The notes under the pieces were generated by a model that worked only from the letters and a program-made list of their open reading frames with translations, ran no database searches and was not told the origin of the DNA. A DNA stretch of 46,236 nucleotides from an uncultured Flavobacteriales bacterium. GTDB taxonomy: Bacteria; Bacteroidota; Bacteroidia; Palsa-965. Of this stretch, positions 1 to 7,416 are shown one piece after another. How positions within the stretch are numbered: the stretch's first letter is position 1; every line of letters begins with the position of its first letter. The stretch lies in assembly GCA_903873905.1 (NCBI GenBank), contig CAIQQJ010000131.1, positions 160,490-206,725 on the forward strand, in the 5' to 3' direction. Position numbers and translations under genes: made by a program.

Positions 1-559
1 CAAATGTCCGAATGCATAATCGCCTTCAATTTCCAAAGTGCATTGACGAATTCCTGCGGTTTCACCTTCTTGAATATCATCTTCCTTCACTTTGAAACCT
101 TGTTTCTCCGCCCACATTTTGTACATGCGCATGAGCATGGCTGCCCAATCACAACTTTCTGTTCCACCCGCACCGGAATTAATGGTGAGCACCGCATTCA
201 AATGATCTTCCTTCCCACTCAACATATTTCGGAATTCAAGATCGTCCGCTTTTTTTACGGTCTCGGAATATTGCGCGTCAATTTCTTCCTCGGTCGCATC
301 ACCCGATTTATAAAAATCATACATCACACTCAAATCGCTAATGCTAGCCTCAAGTGCAAAAAATGAATCCGTCCAGTTTTTTCTTTTTTTGATTTCCTTC
401 AAAAGCTTCTCAGCAGTTTTAGGATTGTCCCAGAATCCTGGAACTTCAGTCAATGCCGTTTCTTCCGCAATTTTATTCAACTTCGCATCAACGTCAAAGA
501 TGCCTCCTCAACGCGTCTTTGCGATCCTGTAGGGCCTTTACTTGTTCTATTGTTATCAT
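1..559 (-). CDS. prfB: Peptide chain release factor 2, 5' part (runs off the left edge), with programmed +1 frameshift
   Basis: RF2 recognises UGA and UAA stop codons on the ribosome and triggers peptide release. The ATG is at 559-557. The first frame gives 21 codons ending in TGA at 496-494; after a +1 shift at CTT-TGA-C the second frame continues to the window edge. It contains the release-factor stretch GAGGTESCDWAAML and ends near EIEGDYAFGHL, so domain 1 and the start of domain 2 are present. The SPF and GGQ motifs lie outside the window. About 186 of a usual 365 codons are seen. A -7 element TACCTTCG ends 5 nt before the ATG, which supports this start and a leaderless message. Conceptual translation must join both frames; a gene caller would miss or split it. 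Confidence 0.96.
493..508 (-). other. prfB: prfB programmed +1 frameshift site
   Basis: On the minus strand the order is AGGAGG (508-503), CAT (502-500), CTT (499-497), TGA (496-494), C (493). This is the classic RF2 autoregulation cassette: a Shine-Dalgarno-like hexamer three bases before the slippery CUU, then an in-frame UGA followed by C. When RF2 is scarce, the slow stop lets the ribosome slip +1 and make full-length RF2. The layout equals the E. coli site, with AGGAGG-CAT in place of AGGGGG-TAT. The downstream frame clearly encodes RF2, so this is a functional site and not a mutation. Confidence 0.95.
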
Positions 560-564
560 AGCGG

Positions 565-572
565 CGAAGGTA
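565..572 (-). promoter_or_regulatory. -7 element TACCTTCG of prfB
   Basis: The motif matches TAnnTTTG except for C at the seventh base. Five nt separate it from the prfB ATG, so transcription would begin at or very near the start codon. No clear -33 TTTG is seen. Confidence 0.55.
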
Positions 573-604
573 ATGAAATGATGTGTTCCGAAGGAATCCC
601 TTTG

Positions 605-645
605 GGACAAATGTGCTGTAATGTTGATGTGCTCATGTGCTGATG
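605..645. repeat. ATGTGCTG word repeats
   Basis: The words ATGTGCTG, ATGTTG, ATGTGCTC and ATGTGCTGATG follow one another in the gap between the divergent prfB and the gene at 914. The same word family forms the inverted repeat at 19222-19340. No coding potential is seen. Confidence 0.6.
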
Positions 646-690
646 AAAAATTATTTTTTGTAGATCGCCTTATGTCAAGGGACAAACTTT

Positions 691-729
691 CATTGGTAAT
701 TGGAAATTCAGTAATCGGTAATTATTGGG
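691..729. repeat. CATTGGTAATTGG word repeat
   Basis: The 13-mer CATTGGTAATTGG at 691-703 is followed by GTAATCGGTAATTATTGG. The exact reverse complement of the 13-mer occurs at 16655-16667, again beside a GTAATCGGTAAT-like word. A CAAGGGACAA word of another family precedes it at 676-685. Confidence 0.6.
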
Positions 730-858
730 GCGTGTCCCCAAATCCCAACAATACTGTCGGGATTTGGGGTCGGGCTTTTCGCTACAAGTCCTCGCCAAGT
801 TTTGTTCCGCAATAAATCTTATTCCGCTCTGGGCTTTCTGCTACAATCCCTCACGCAA
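728..858 (+). repeat. Modular interspersed element, copy 1
   Basis: Conserved blocks in order are GGGCGTGTCCC, then TCGGGCTTTTCGCTACAAGTC, abbreviated here as the CGGGCT-CGCTACAAGTCCT block, and finally GGGCTTTCTGCTAC with ATCCCTCACGCAA at the end. Between the first two blocks sits a hairpin whose arms are ATCCCAACA and TGTCGGGAT. The second spacer is unrelated to that of the other copies. Copies 2 and 3 at 15052-15168 and 29708-29829 share the blocks but not the spacers. No ORF is credible within it. It could be a REP or MITE-like element or a structured RNA; the sequence alone does not decide. Confidence 0.8.
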
Positions 859-869
859 AAAGAAAAAAC

Positions 870-897
870 AAACTCCCAACTCCAAACTCCCAACTCC
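870..897. repeat. Perfect 14-bp tandem duplication (AAACTCCCAACTCC)
   Basis: Two identical 14-mers at 870-883 and 884-897 end five bases before the -7 element of the next gene. The composition resembles the C, A and T-rich words at 6043-6097. Confidence 0.75.
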
Positions 898-901
898 TGA
901 C

Positions 902-909
902 TACTTTTG
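902..909 (+). promoter_or_regulatory. -7 element TACTTTTG of the 914 gene
   Basis: This is an exact TAnnTTTG match ending 4 nt before the ATG at 914, implying a leaderless transcript. The bases around it (TGACTACTTTTGC) recur before the EamA gene at 40230-40242. Confidence 0.6.
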
Positions 910-913
910 CAGC

Positions 914-1390
914 ATGAATGAACCAAAACACCCGCACTTTGTATTGGCCGATGCAACTTATTGTCATGTGCTGGAAGACCGATTGTTTATCGGTAAACGA
1001 ATTCTACCCGAAAAATTTCCTGAACCAATCAACCGATTGGATTTCGTGACTTTTATTTTGCAAATGAGTGCCATTCTAATTCTTATGTTTTTCATTGTGG
1101 TCACCTTGATTACGCATTTTTATGTAGTCACTTTTACGCTCAGTTTGTTATTCATCACACTTGGAATTGCACTACTTCATTCCGCAGGATTCACCGCCAC
1201 CAAAACAATCATGATTGCTGATATCGTTGGAGTGGCATACACAAAAAAATTAATGGGTTTCGATTATTTCATTGTTCGTTATACAGGTCCTGAAGGAAAA
1301 GTGTGGAAACGACGATTGGCTATTTATGATTCCCATCGCTGTTTGGATCAAGCTTTGCAAGTGATGAAAGATGCGAAACTGTTGAAGTGA
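914..1390 (+). CDS. Small membrane protein of unknown function (158 aa)
   Basis: I do not recognise the family with certainty. The protein has a soluble N-terminus of about 45 residues, two adjacent hydrophobic segments at roughly residues 48-72 and 76-100, and a C-terminal part of alternating strands rich in basic residues (VRYTGPEGKVWKRRL), followed by a helix. Two membrane spans followed by a small beta-rich cytoplasmic domain resembles bacterial PH-like membrane proteins, which is an inference only. The ATG at 914 was chosen because the -7 element lies just before it and because the upstream open frame runs through intergenic repeats. It is followed by queE in the same direction after 209 nt. 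Confidence 0.75.
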   Translation: MNEPKHPHFVLADATYCHVLEDRLFIGKRILPEKFPEPINRLDFVTFILQMSAILILMFFIVVTLITHFYVVTFTLSLLFITLGIALLHSAGFTATKTIMIADIVGVAYTKKLMGFDYFIVRYTGPEGKVWKRRLAIYDSHRCLDQALQVMKDAKLLK

Positions 1391-1585
1391 GATTTTCCAG
1401 ATAAAAATATTTTTTGCATTGGTAAATCAGCCTAATCTCCTATTGCTGGCTGTAACAACAATGCTGAATTTGAAAATCTCAAAGGTTGATTGAAATTCCA
1501 AATCTCCAATGCTTTTCCCCTTGCAAATCGACTGAATATTTCCATCCTCTTTCCATTCCATACACAAATAAAGGCCTGCACTTTG

Positions 1586-1593
1586 TACCTTTA
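1586..1593 (+). promoter_or_regulatory. -7 element TACCTTTA of queE
   Basis: The motif differs from TAnnTTTG only at the last base and ends 6 nt before the ATG at 1600. It decides the start among several in-frame ATG codons. Confidence 0.5.
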
Positions 1594-1599
1594 CACCAC

Positions 1600-2268
1600 A
1601 TGACACATTATACTGGCAACATCATTCCCACAACAATGGACGCTGATCAGCAAAAAAGTCTTGAAGAAGGCCGATCACTTCCATTAATGGAGGAATTTTA
1701 TACAATTCAGGGAGAAGGATTCCATACAGGCAAACCTGCGTTTTTTATTCGTCTAGGTGGTTGTGATGTCGGTTGCCATTGGTGTGATGTGAAGGAAAGC
1801 TGGGATGCCAATACGCATCCATTGACTTCTGCCGATGCAATTGTTTTAAATGCATTGCAATATCCTGCAAGAGCAGTTGTTGTTACAGGAGGTGAACCTT
1901 CTGCTTTCAATTTGGATTATCTCACTGCTGAATTGAAAAAAAATGGCATTCTAACTTTTATTGAAACTTCCGGTGCATACCCCTTAAATGGAAATTGGGA
2001 TTGGATTTGCCTTTCACCGAAAAAAACTTTGCCACCACAGCTTGAGATTTTCAAAAGGGCACATGAATTGAAGGTGATTGTATATAATGCTGATGACTTG
2101 AAATGGGCAGAAGAAAATGCAATTAAAATGAACGATGATTCGTTGTTCTATTTACAACCTGAATGGAGCAAGTCAAAAGAAATGATGCCACTGATTGTTG
2201 ATTACGTAATGAAAAATCCAAAATGGAATATTTCCTTGCAGACACATAAATACATGAATATACCTTAA
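1600..2268 (+). CDS. queE: 7-carboxy-7-deazaguanine synthase (radical SAM)
   Basis: QueE converts 6-carboxy-tetrahydropterin to 7-carboxy-7-deazaguanine in queuosine biosynthesis, using S-adenosylmethionine and a 4Fe-4S cluster. The cluster motif is the QueE-type CX3CX2C in CDVGCHWC near residue 60, preceded by EEFYTIQGEGFHTGKPAFF and followed by VVTGGEPS. The CLSPKKT segment of the Bacteroidota subfamily is present. The length of 222 aa fits the family. The open frame extends upstream to 1486, but the -7 element at 1586-1593 would lie inside that extension, so ATG 1600 is preferred; ATG 1636 is an alternative. The stop codon lies in the left arm of a word-repeat hairpin. No other queuosine gene is next to it. 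Confidence 0.95.
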   Translation: MTHYTGNIIPTTMDADQQKSLEEGRSLPLMEEFYTIQGEGFHTGKPAFFIRLGGCDVGCHWCDVKESWDANTHPLTSADAIVLNALQYPARAVVVTGGEPSAFNLDYLTAELKKNGILTFIETSGAYPLNGNWDWICLSPKKTLPPQLEIFKRAHELKVIVYNADDLKWAEENAIKMNDDSLFYLQPEWSKSKEMMPLIVDYVMKNPKWNISLQTHKYMNIP

Positions 2269-2327
2269 CGGGTCAGGGGGCAAGGGACAGGGGATTTATC
2301 TGTGTCACTTGTCCCTCGTCCCCTTAA
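2265..2327 (+). repeat. Heptamer-word inverted repeat overlapping the queE stop
   Basis: The left arm (2265-2293) consists of words such as CAAGGGACAGG, and the right arm (2307-2327) reads CTTGTCCCTCGTCCCCTTAA. Both arms begin or end in TTAA, and the TAA stop of queE is inside the left arm. Pairing is imperfect and no T-tract follows. It belongs to the GGGACAA/GTGACAA word family found at several other loci in the window. Confidence 0.65.
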
Positions 2328-2340
2328 CAACAAGATGCAT

Positions 2341-4317
2341 ATGAACAGAATAATCCTCTTCCTTTCCATCATCCTTCTTACTGCAAATTGCAAAGCGCAG
2401 CAGCCTGGATTACTTTCTACGAAATCAAAAAAAGCAGAGAAAGCATATTACGCTGCGATGGATTATGCGCAGATGTATGATTTTGAAAATGCATACGCAC
2501 AATTGAAGATCGCCGAAAAAGAGGATCCAAATTTTGTTGAGGCGTACACACTTGAAGCAAATTTTGACATGGCCAACTCACAATGGGCAAAAGCAGTTGA
2601 CAATTTTCATAAGGCATTTGCAATTAATCCTGGATTTTTTCCATCAAGTTATTATGATTGTGGAAATGCAGAATTGAAATTGGGAAGATATGTCGATGCA
2701 AAAAAAGATTTTCAAATCTATCTCAACACACATCGTCCAAACGCTTCGCCAGAAACAATTGAAAATGCCCAACAAGGAATCGCCAATTGTGATTTCGCTA
2801 CAAATGCACTCAGTCATCCCGTTCCGTTTAATCCGCTTAACATGGGTGAAAACATGAACACATTTGCTTGCGAATATTTCCCAAATGTCACTGCTGACGA
2901 TCAGACATTTTTATTTACCAGAAATCGTCAGGAAAAAGATCCGAATACGGGAGTGTTGAAGCAAGGACAGGAAGATTTTTACATCAGCTTTAGAGATGCA
3001 AATGGGAATTGGAGCCTTGCTCAAAATATGGGTTCACCAATCAACACCAACAATAATGAAGGTGCACCAAGTTTATCCGCTGATGGAAGATTTTTATTTT
3101 TCGCAGCGTGTGATGAATATGATGGATATGGAAACGGAAGACAAGGCTACGGCAGTTGCGATATTTTTTACACGCGTAAAGTGAATGGAGTTTGGTCCGT
3201 TCCTCAAAATGTTGGTGCGCCTGTTAATACCGATGCATGGGAATCACAACCTTCATTTTCTTCCGATGGAAAGACACTTTATTTCGTCAGTCATCGCCGC
3301 GGTGGATTTGGCGACAGTGATATCTGGAGTGCAGTTTTAGGTGCCGATGGAAAATGGAGTGTGCCAATGAATCTTGGTGCTGGAATTAATACTGCGGGAA
3401 AAGAAGAGGCCGTATTTATTCATCCTGATAATCAAACATTATATTTTGCATCTGATGGTTTAACAGGAATGGGCGGACTTGATTTATATGTTTGCCGTCG
3501 AGATTCCGTTACTGGAAAATGGGGAACACCAATGAATCTTGGTTATCCCATCAACACCGCGGGTGATGAAAGTGGTTTGATTGTAAACAGCAATGGACAA
3601 GTGGCCTATTTCTCTTCCAATCGTGATGGTGGACTTGGATGTGATGACATTTACATGTTCAACCTTCCGAAAAAACTTCAACCGGTTCCTGTCACCTACA
3701 TGAAAGGAAAAGTGTACGATAAAAAAACATTAAAGCCCCTTGGTGCGTCTTTTGAATTGATTGACCTTTCCTCAGGAAAAACGATGATCACATCTTATTC
3801 CGATGCTGTTACAGGTGAATTTTTGGTTTGTCTTCCCGTTAATGAAAATTACGCTTTGAATGTGAATAGTGCCGGTTATCTTTTTTATTCTGAAACTTTC
3901 CAATTGAAAAAAACAGCCGATGCAAGCAAACCATTTCGCATGGATGTTCCTATGCAACCGATTGAAGACAGCGCTATGGTGGAGTTGAAAAATGTATTTT
4001 TTGAAACAGGAAAATTCGATTTGCGTCCAGAATCAAAAGCGGAGTTGAATAAAATGGTGAGTTGGATGAAAACAAATCCGAAAGTGAAAATTGAAATTGG
4101 AGGTCACACGGATAATGTTGGAGATAAAAAATCCAACATCACACTTTCCAACAACCGCGCGAAAGCTGTTTATGATTATTTGGTTACGAATGGTGTTGCG
4201 GCCACACGTATGACCTACAAAGGTTATGGCGACAGCAAACCAAAAAAACCAAATGATACACCTGAACATCGTCAAATGAACAGAAGAGTGGAAGTGAAAA
4301 TCACTTCGGTTAAATAA
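2341..4317 (+). CDS. PorE-like OmpA-family protein (TPR, PD40 propeller, CRD, OmpA domain)
   Basis: The 658-residue protein starts with a Sec signal (MNRIILFLSIILLTANCKAQ). TPR-like helices follow at about 30-150, then PD40/WD40-like propeller blades at about 180-450 with repeated SxDGxxLFF-type strands. A carboxypeptidase-regulatory-like domain spans about 460-540, and an OmpA C-terminal domain runs from about 545 to the end. The OmpA domain has GGHTDNVG and LSNNRAKAVYDYL, the peptidoglycan-binding residues. This order is that of PorE, a periplasmic lipoprotein that anchors the T9SS to peptidoglycan. Bacteroidota often have several proteins with this architecture, so orthology is not proven. 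The cysteine near residue 17 follows LTAN, a poor lipobox. ATG 2335 is an alternative start. Confidence 0.88.
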   Translation: MNRIILFLSIILLTANCKAQQPGLLSTKSKKAEKAYYAAMDYAQMYDFENAYAQLKIAEKEDPNFVEAYTLEANFDMANSQWAKAVDNFHKAFAINPGFFPSSYYDCGNAELKLGRYVDAKKDFQIYLNTHRPNASPETIENAQQGIANCDFATNALSHPVPFNPLNMGENMNTFACEYFPNVTADDQTFLFTRNRQEKDPNTGVLKQGQEDFYISFRDANGNWSLAQNMGSPINTNNNEGAPSLSADGRFLFFAACDEYDGYGNGRQGYGSCDIFYTRKVNGVWSVPQNVGAPVNTDAWESQPSFSSDGKTLYFVSHRRGGFGDSDIWSAVLGADGKWSVPMNLGAGINTAGKEEAVFIHPDNQTLYFASDGLTGMGGLDLYVCRRDSVTGKWGTPMNLGYPINTAGDESGLIVNSNGQVAYFSSNRDGGLGCDDIYMFNLPKKLQPVPVTYMKGKVYDKKTLKPLGASFELIDLSSGKTMITSYSDAVTGEFLVCLPVNENYALNVNSAGYLFYSETFQLKKTADASKPFRMDVPMQPIEDSAMVELKNVFFETGKFDLRPESKAELNKMVSWMKTNPKVKIEIGGHTDNVGDKKSNITLSNNRAKAVYDYLVTNGVAATRMTYKGYGDSKPKKPNDTPEHRQMNRRVEVKITSVK

Positions 4318-4357
4318 TTAATTTTTCTCAGCGCTCTTTGCGCCTCTGCCGCAAAAA

Positions 4358-5131
4358 ATGACTCTCACGCATCAAATAAAATCTTTCGTCCATTACAAAA
4401 AAAACTCCGTAAGCAAACACGGTGTTCATTCCCCATTTGTATTTGATCTCGTCACAAAAGTTTTTCCCGATAAAAATCAGGATTACTCCGAACACATTGC
4501 GGAAGATTGGAGAACAGATTGTGCCGTAAATAAAAACACCATCAATGTTCTTGATTTGGGAACGGGAAAGTCGGGAAAAAGAAAAATTTTTGATATCGCG
4601 AGAAAATCTGCGAAAGGACCCAAACAAGGGCAATTGCTTTTTCGCATTCTGAAACATTTCCATCCAAAGAAGATGTTGGAGTTGGGAACATCCTTGGGAA
4701 TTACAACTTTATACGAAGCAACGGCAACTGATTTCGAAAAATTCATCACGCTCGAAGGTTGTCCTCAAACAGCGGCAAAAGCAAAAGAGGCTTTTCAATT
4801 CAACCAACTCAATATTGATATTCGTATTGGTGATTTTGATGCGACGTTAAACGATGCATTGCAAACGCTAGGAAAAGTTGATTACGTTTTTTTCGATGGC
4901 AATCACAAACAAGAACCAACACTGCGGTATTTCGAAACTTGCCTTCCCTATATTCACAACAACACACTTTTCATCTTCGACGATATTCATTGGTCGGAAG
5001 AAATGGAGAGTGCCTGGAAAAAAATCAAACAACATCCAAAAGTTAAATTAACCATTGATGTTTTTCATTTTGGGTTGGTCTTTTTCAGAACAGAACAATT
5101 GGAGAAGGAAGACTTTATTTTAAAATTTTGA
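4358..5131 (+). CDS. Class I SAM-dependent methyltransferase
   Basis: The 257-residue protein has a Rossmann-type methyltransferase core. Motif I is MLELGTSLGIT at about residue 107, an acidic residue follows in ITLEGCP, and VDYVFFDGNHKQ matches the motif-III region of O-methyltransferase-like enzymes. The N-terminus contains VSKHGVHSPFVFDL, which I associate with a Bacteroidota family of unknown substrate. The start lies 40 nt after the PorE-like gene. The gap holds the words CGCTCTTTGCGCCTCTGCCGC, a low-complexity phrase rather than a ribosome site. The TGA stop is the first codon of a 19-bp palindrome arm. Confidence 0.9.
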   Translation: MTLTHQIKSFVHYKKNSVSKHGVHSPFVFDLVTKVFPDKNQDYSEHIAEDWRTDCAVNKNTINVLDLGTGKSGKRKIFDIARKSAKGPKQGQLLFRILKHFHPKKMLELGTSLGITTLYEATATDFEKFITLEGCPQTAAKAKEAFQFNQLNIDIRIGDFDATLNDALQTLGKVDYVFFDGNHKQEPTLRYFETCLPYIHNNTLFIFDDIHWSEEMESAWKKIKQHPKVKLTIDVFHFGLVFFRTEQLEKEDFILKF

Positions 5132-5179
5132 ATTCTAAATTTTGAATTGGGTTTAGGATAATTCAAAATTTAGAATTCA
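5129..5179. repeat. 19-bp perfect inverted repeat starting at the methyltransferase stop codon
   Basis: The left arm 5129-5147 is TGAATTCTAAATTTTGAAT and the right arm 5161-5179 is its exact reverse complement, with a 13-nt loop. The first three bases are the stop codon. Outside the arms the words continue (AAATTTTG to the left, AACTCAAAATT to the right), so each arm is itself made of near-tandem words. There is no T-tract after it. Confidence 0.9.
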
Positions 5180-5207
5180 GAACTCAAAATTGCCACAGCC
5201 TTTTCCT

Positions 5208-5215
5208 TACCTTTA
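5208..5215 (+). promoter_or_regulatory. -7 element TACCTTTA of the ABC ATPase gene
   Basis: This is a near match to TAnnTTTG ending 8 nt before the ATG at 5224. It suggests a leaderless or nearly leaderless message. Confidence 0.45.
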
Positions 5216-5223
5216 TCCTGCAC

Positions 5224-5952
5224 ATGGACATAGAAATCATTTCTCTCACCAACATCTCCCGCATGTACACTGTGGGAAGCGAAAAAATTTATGCACTGCG
5301 TGATGTTTCCTTGAAAATTTTCAAGAATGAATATGTAGCCTTGATGGGTCCTTCCGGTTCTGGAAAATCCACCTTGATGAATGTATTGGGATGTTTGGAT
5401 ACGCCAAGTGGAGGAGAATATATTCTCAACAATCTTTCCGTTGCGAAAATGAGTGACAATGAATTGGCTGAAGTGCGTAACAAGGAAATTGGTTTTGTAT
5501 TTCAAACTTTCAATTTATTGCCACGACAATCTGCATTGGAAAATGTAATGTTGCCATTGGTGTATGCAGGAATTTCAAAAGCGGAACGTCAACAAAAAGC
5601 GGAACATGCATTGGACCAAGTTGGATTGAAGGATCGCATGTTGCACAAACCAAATGAACTTTCTGGTGGACAACGTCAGCGCGTTGCAATTGCACGAGCG
5701 CTCGTAAATGATCCAGCAATTATTCTCGCTGATGAACCAACAGGGAATCTCGATTCAAAAACGTCCGTTGAAATCATGGGATTATTCGAAACGATTCATA
5801 AAAATGGAAATACAATTATTGTTGTCACACACGAAGAAGATATCGCGAAATACGCACATCGAATTGTAAGATTGAAAGATGGTTTGGTGGAGAACGACGA
5901 AGTCAATGCAAATATCCGTGAAGTAAATATTTCAATTACAAGCAATCACTAA
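5224..5952 (+). CDS. ABC transporter ATP-binding protein, LolD/MacB type
   Basis: The 242-residue ATPase powers an ABC transporter on the cytoplasmic face of the inner membrane. Walker A is GPSGSGKST (42-50), the Q-loop is in [12 protein letters not shown], the signature is [15 protein letters not shown], and Walker B is [12 protein letters not shown] followed by the switch histidine in VVTHEEDIA. The sequence type is that of the LolD/MacB/FtsE group, which acts on lipoproteins, macrolides or cell-division substrates. No permease gene is adjacent, so the substrate cannot be inferred. Confidence 0.94.
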   Translation: MDIEIISLTNISRMYTVGSEKIYALRDVSLKIFKNEYVALMGPSGSGKSTLMNVLGCLDTPSGGEYILNNLSVAKMSDNELAEVRNKEIGFVFQTFNLLPRQSALENVMLPLVYAGISKAERQQKAEHALDQVGLKDRMLHKPNELSGGQRQRVAIARALVNDPAIILADEPTGNLDSKTSVEIMGLFETIHKNGNTIIVVTHEEDIAKYAHRIVRLKDGLVENDEVNANIREVNISITSNH

Positions 5953-5958
5953 AAACAA

Positions 5959-5987
5959 TTTGACACTTTTTCCCATATCTATTTTTG
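5959..5987 (+). promoter_or_regulatory. Promoter of the cobalamin adenosyltransferase gene
   Basis: A -33 TTTG at 5959-5962 and a -7 TATTTTTG at 5980-5987 are separated by 17 nt, a good Bacteroidota-type pair. The message would have a leader of about 110 nt to the ATG at 6106. Confidence 0.6.
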
Positions 5988-6042
5988 CAACTTCACAAAA
6001 AAAAGGGCCTAAATTAAACACAGGATATTCCAACAATAAAAC

Positions 6043-6097
6043 CAACACCTTTCAACTTTCAAACCTTTCAACTTTTCAACATTCCAACTTTCCAACT
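6043..6097. repeat. CAACTTTC word repeats in the leader of the adenosyltransferase gene
   Basis: Words of the form TTTCAACTTTC, AAACCTTTCAAC, TTTTCAAC and ATTCCAAC follow one another with a spacing of about 9-10 nt. The reverse-complement style recurs at 28559-28590. No cobalamin riboswitch structure was recognised in this leader. Confidence 0.6.
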
Positions 6098-6105
6098 GAT
6101 TGTAA

Positions 6106-6678
6106 ATGAAAATCTACACGAAAACCGGTGACAAAGGACAAACCTCATTAATAGGCGGCACACGCGTTCCGAAAAACCATATTCGCATTGAAGCATACGG
6201 AACAGTTGACGAATTGAATTCTTGGATTGGCCTTTTGCGCGACATGATCCCAGATAAAAATGTTATTTCAACGCTCATAGAAATTCAAGATCGGCTTTTC
6301 ACCATCGGTTCTATTCTCGCAACCGATCCCGAAAAATCGAAAGCTCGTGGTGAACAAGGTCGAACCATGAAATTGCCGGAATTACACCCTGAAGATATTT
6401 CCAAACTTGAAAAAGAAATTGACGCAATTGATGCAGTAGTTCCGCCCATGAAAAGTTTTGTTCTTCCTGGTGGACATCCAATTGTTTCCCATTGCCATAT
6501 TGCCCGTTGCATTTGCAGAAGAGCGGAAAGATGCACGATTCATTTGACAGAAGAATTTCCCGTTGAAGAAATCGTCATCCAATATTTAAATCGTCTTTCT
6601 GATTATTTATTCATGCTTTCAAGAAAATTATCTCAAGATCTAGGGGCAGTGGAAATTCCTTGGAAAGCAAGAGTTTAA
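6106..6678 (+). CDS. Cob(I)yrinic acid a,c-diamide adenosyltransferase, PduO type
   Basis: The enzyme transfers the 5'-deoxyadenosyl group of ATP to cob(I)alamin, giving coenzyme B12. The ATP-binding N-terminus is KIYTKTGDKGQTSLIGG, followed by EAYGTVDELNSWIGL and the C-terminal ICRRAER and YLNRLSDYLFMLSR segments, the PduO/MMAB signature regions. The length of 190 aa is normal. The ATG at 6106 is at the conserved N-terminus. No cobalamin synthesis gene lies nearby, which fits use of salvaged B12. Confidence 0.95.
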   Translation: MKIYTKTGDKGQTSLIGGTRVPKNHIRIEAYGTVDELNSWIGLLRDMIPDKNVISTLIEIQDRLFTIGSILATDPEKSKARGEQGRTMKLPELHPEDISKLEKEIDAIDAVVPPMKSFVLPGGHPIVSHCHIARCICRRAERCTIHLTEEFPVEEIVIQYLNRLSDYLFMLSRKLSQDLGAVEIPWKARV

Positions 6679-7002
6679 AAAAAGAGACTAGAGGCTTGGG
6701 ACTTGGGAGTGAATTGCAACGGGAAACTATTTTACCCTTTCACTTTTTCTCTTCCCACTCCCCATTCACAAGTCTTTTGTCCTCTCCACTTTTCTCATGC
6801 CAAAACCTGTTTTTGTTGATATGTCTTTAAATACCTGATTTTCAGAAAAATAATCATTAGAAAAAATTTATCATTCTTCGTCGGGCGGGAGCATATATTT
6901 CTACTTTTGCACAAATTATAGATCCGCAAAAATCGTGGAGGCGGTCAAATAAGTTTTTACTGAATCCACCGTTTTAAATTACATCTAATAAAATATTTTA
7001 CT
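6679..7002 (+). other. Gene-free interval of 324 nt before the DUF2795 gene
   Basis: It begins with words GAGGCTTGGGACTTGGGAGTGAAT, here only partly mirrored by CCCCATTCACAAGTC about 65 nt on, a loose inverted repeat after the adenosyltransferase stop. The promoter at 6902-6909 follows, and then a leader of about 90 nt. In the leader, GTGGA and TCCAC, flanked by AAAA and TTTT, can form a small hairpin. No small ORF is convincing. Confidence 0.5.
6902..6909 (+). promoter_or_regulatory. -7 element TACTTTTG of the DUF2795 gene
   Basis: This is an exact TAnnTTTG match, about 93 nt before the ATG at 7003. This is one of the few long leaders in the window. Confidence 0.55.
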
Positions 7003-7224
7003 ATGTATTGGACCCTTGAACTAGCATCATATCTTGAAGACGCTCCTTGGCCTGCAACAAAAGAAGAATTGATTGATTATGGCATTCGCTCTGGCGCTCC
7101 TATGGAAGTAATCGAAAATCTTCAAGAAATTGAAGATGAAGGCGAATCATATGAAACCATTGAGGAAATCTGGCCCGATTACCCAACGAAGGAAGACTTT
7201 TTCTTTAATGAGGATGAGTACTAA
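7003..7224 (+). CDS. DUF2795 domain protein (73 aa)
   Basis: This small acidic protein contains the stretches LASYLEDAPWPATKEELIDY and IEEIWPDYPTKEDFFFNEDE, which I recognise as the Bacteroidota form of DUF2795. It has no signal peptide or membrane span and should be cytosolic. Its function is unknown. It has its own promoter and is followed by a good hairpin terminator, so it is probably transcribed alone and strongly. Confidence 0.92.
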   Translation: MYWTLELASYLEDAPWPATKEELIDYGIRSGAPMEVIENLQEIEDEGESYETIEEIWPDYPTKEDFFFNEDEY

Positions 7225-7234
7225 AACATTTTAT

Positions 7235-7282
7235 CAAACACCAAGCTCAGGGGAACTCTAATCGGTTCCCTTGTTTGTTTTT
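7235..7282 (+). terminator. Intrinsic terminator after the DUF2795 gene
   Basis: CAAACA and GGGAAC (to 7256) pair with GTTCCC (7265-7270) and TGTTTG (7272-7277), and a run of T follows at 7278-7281. Confidence 0.8.
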
Positions 7283-7416
7283 AGAGGTTTGTCACGAAAA
7301 CGCGGGTACTTAACGTCAATTCTGCCTGTTTCTATTGCATGATTTGATATTTTCGGAAACATTGGCAGATAAGGTCTTGCGGAATGAAAATTGATATGTA
7401 ATTTCAATCACTCATT

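Noticed and set aside
503-508. AGGAGG as an ordinary ribosome binding site
   Set aside because: It is inside prfB at the correct distance from CTTTGAC, and no start codon for another gene follows at a suitable distance.
494-685. Separate 63-aa minus-strand gene
   Set aside because: Its last 21 codons are the first frame of prfB before the frameshift; the upstream part is not coding.
725-913. N-terminal extension of the 914 protein
   Set aside because: It reads through element copy 1 and the 14-bp tandem duplication, and the promoter lies inside it.
1391-1599. preQ1-type riboswitch before queE
   Set aside because: The promoter motif sits 6 nt before the ATG, leaving no leader, and no aptamer pattern was seen.
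5988-6105. Cobalamin riboswitch before the adenosyltransferase gene
   Set aside because: The leader is filled with CAACTTTC words and lacks a recognisable B12 box.
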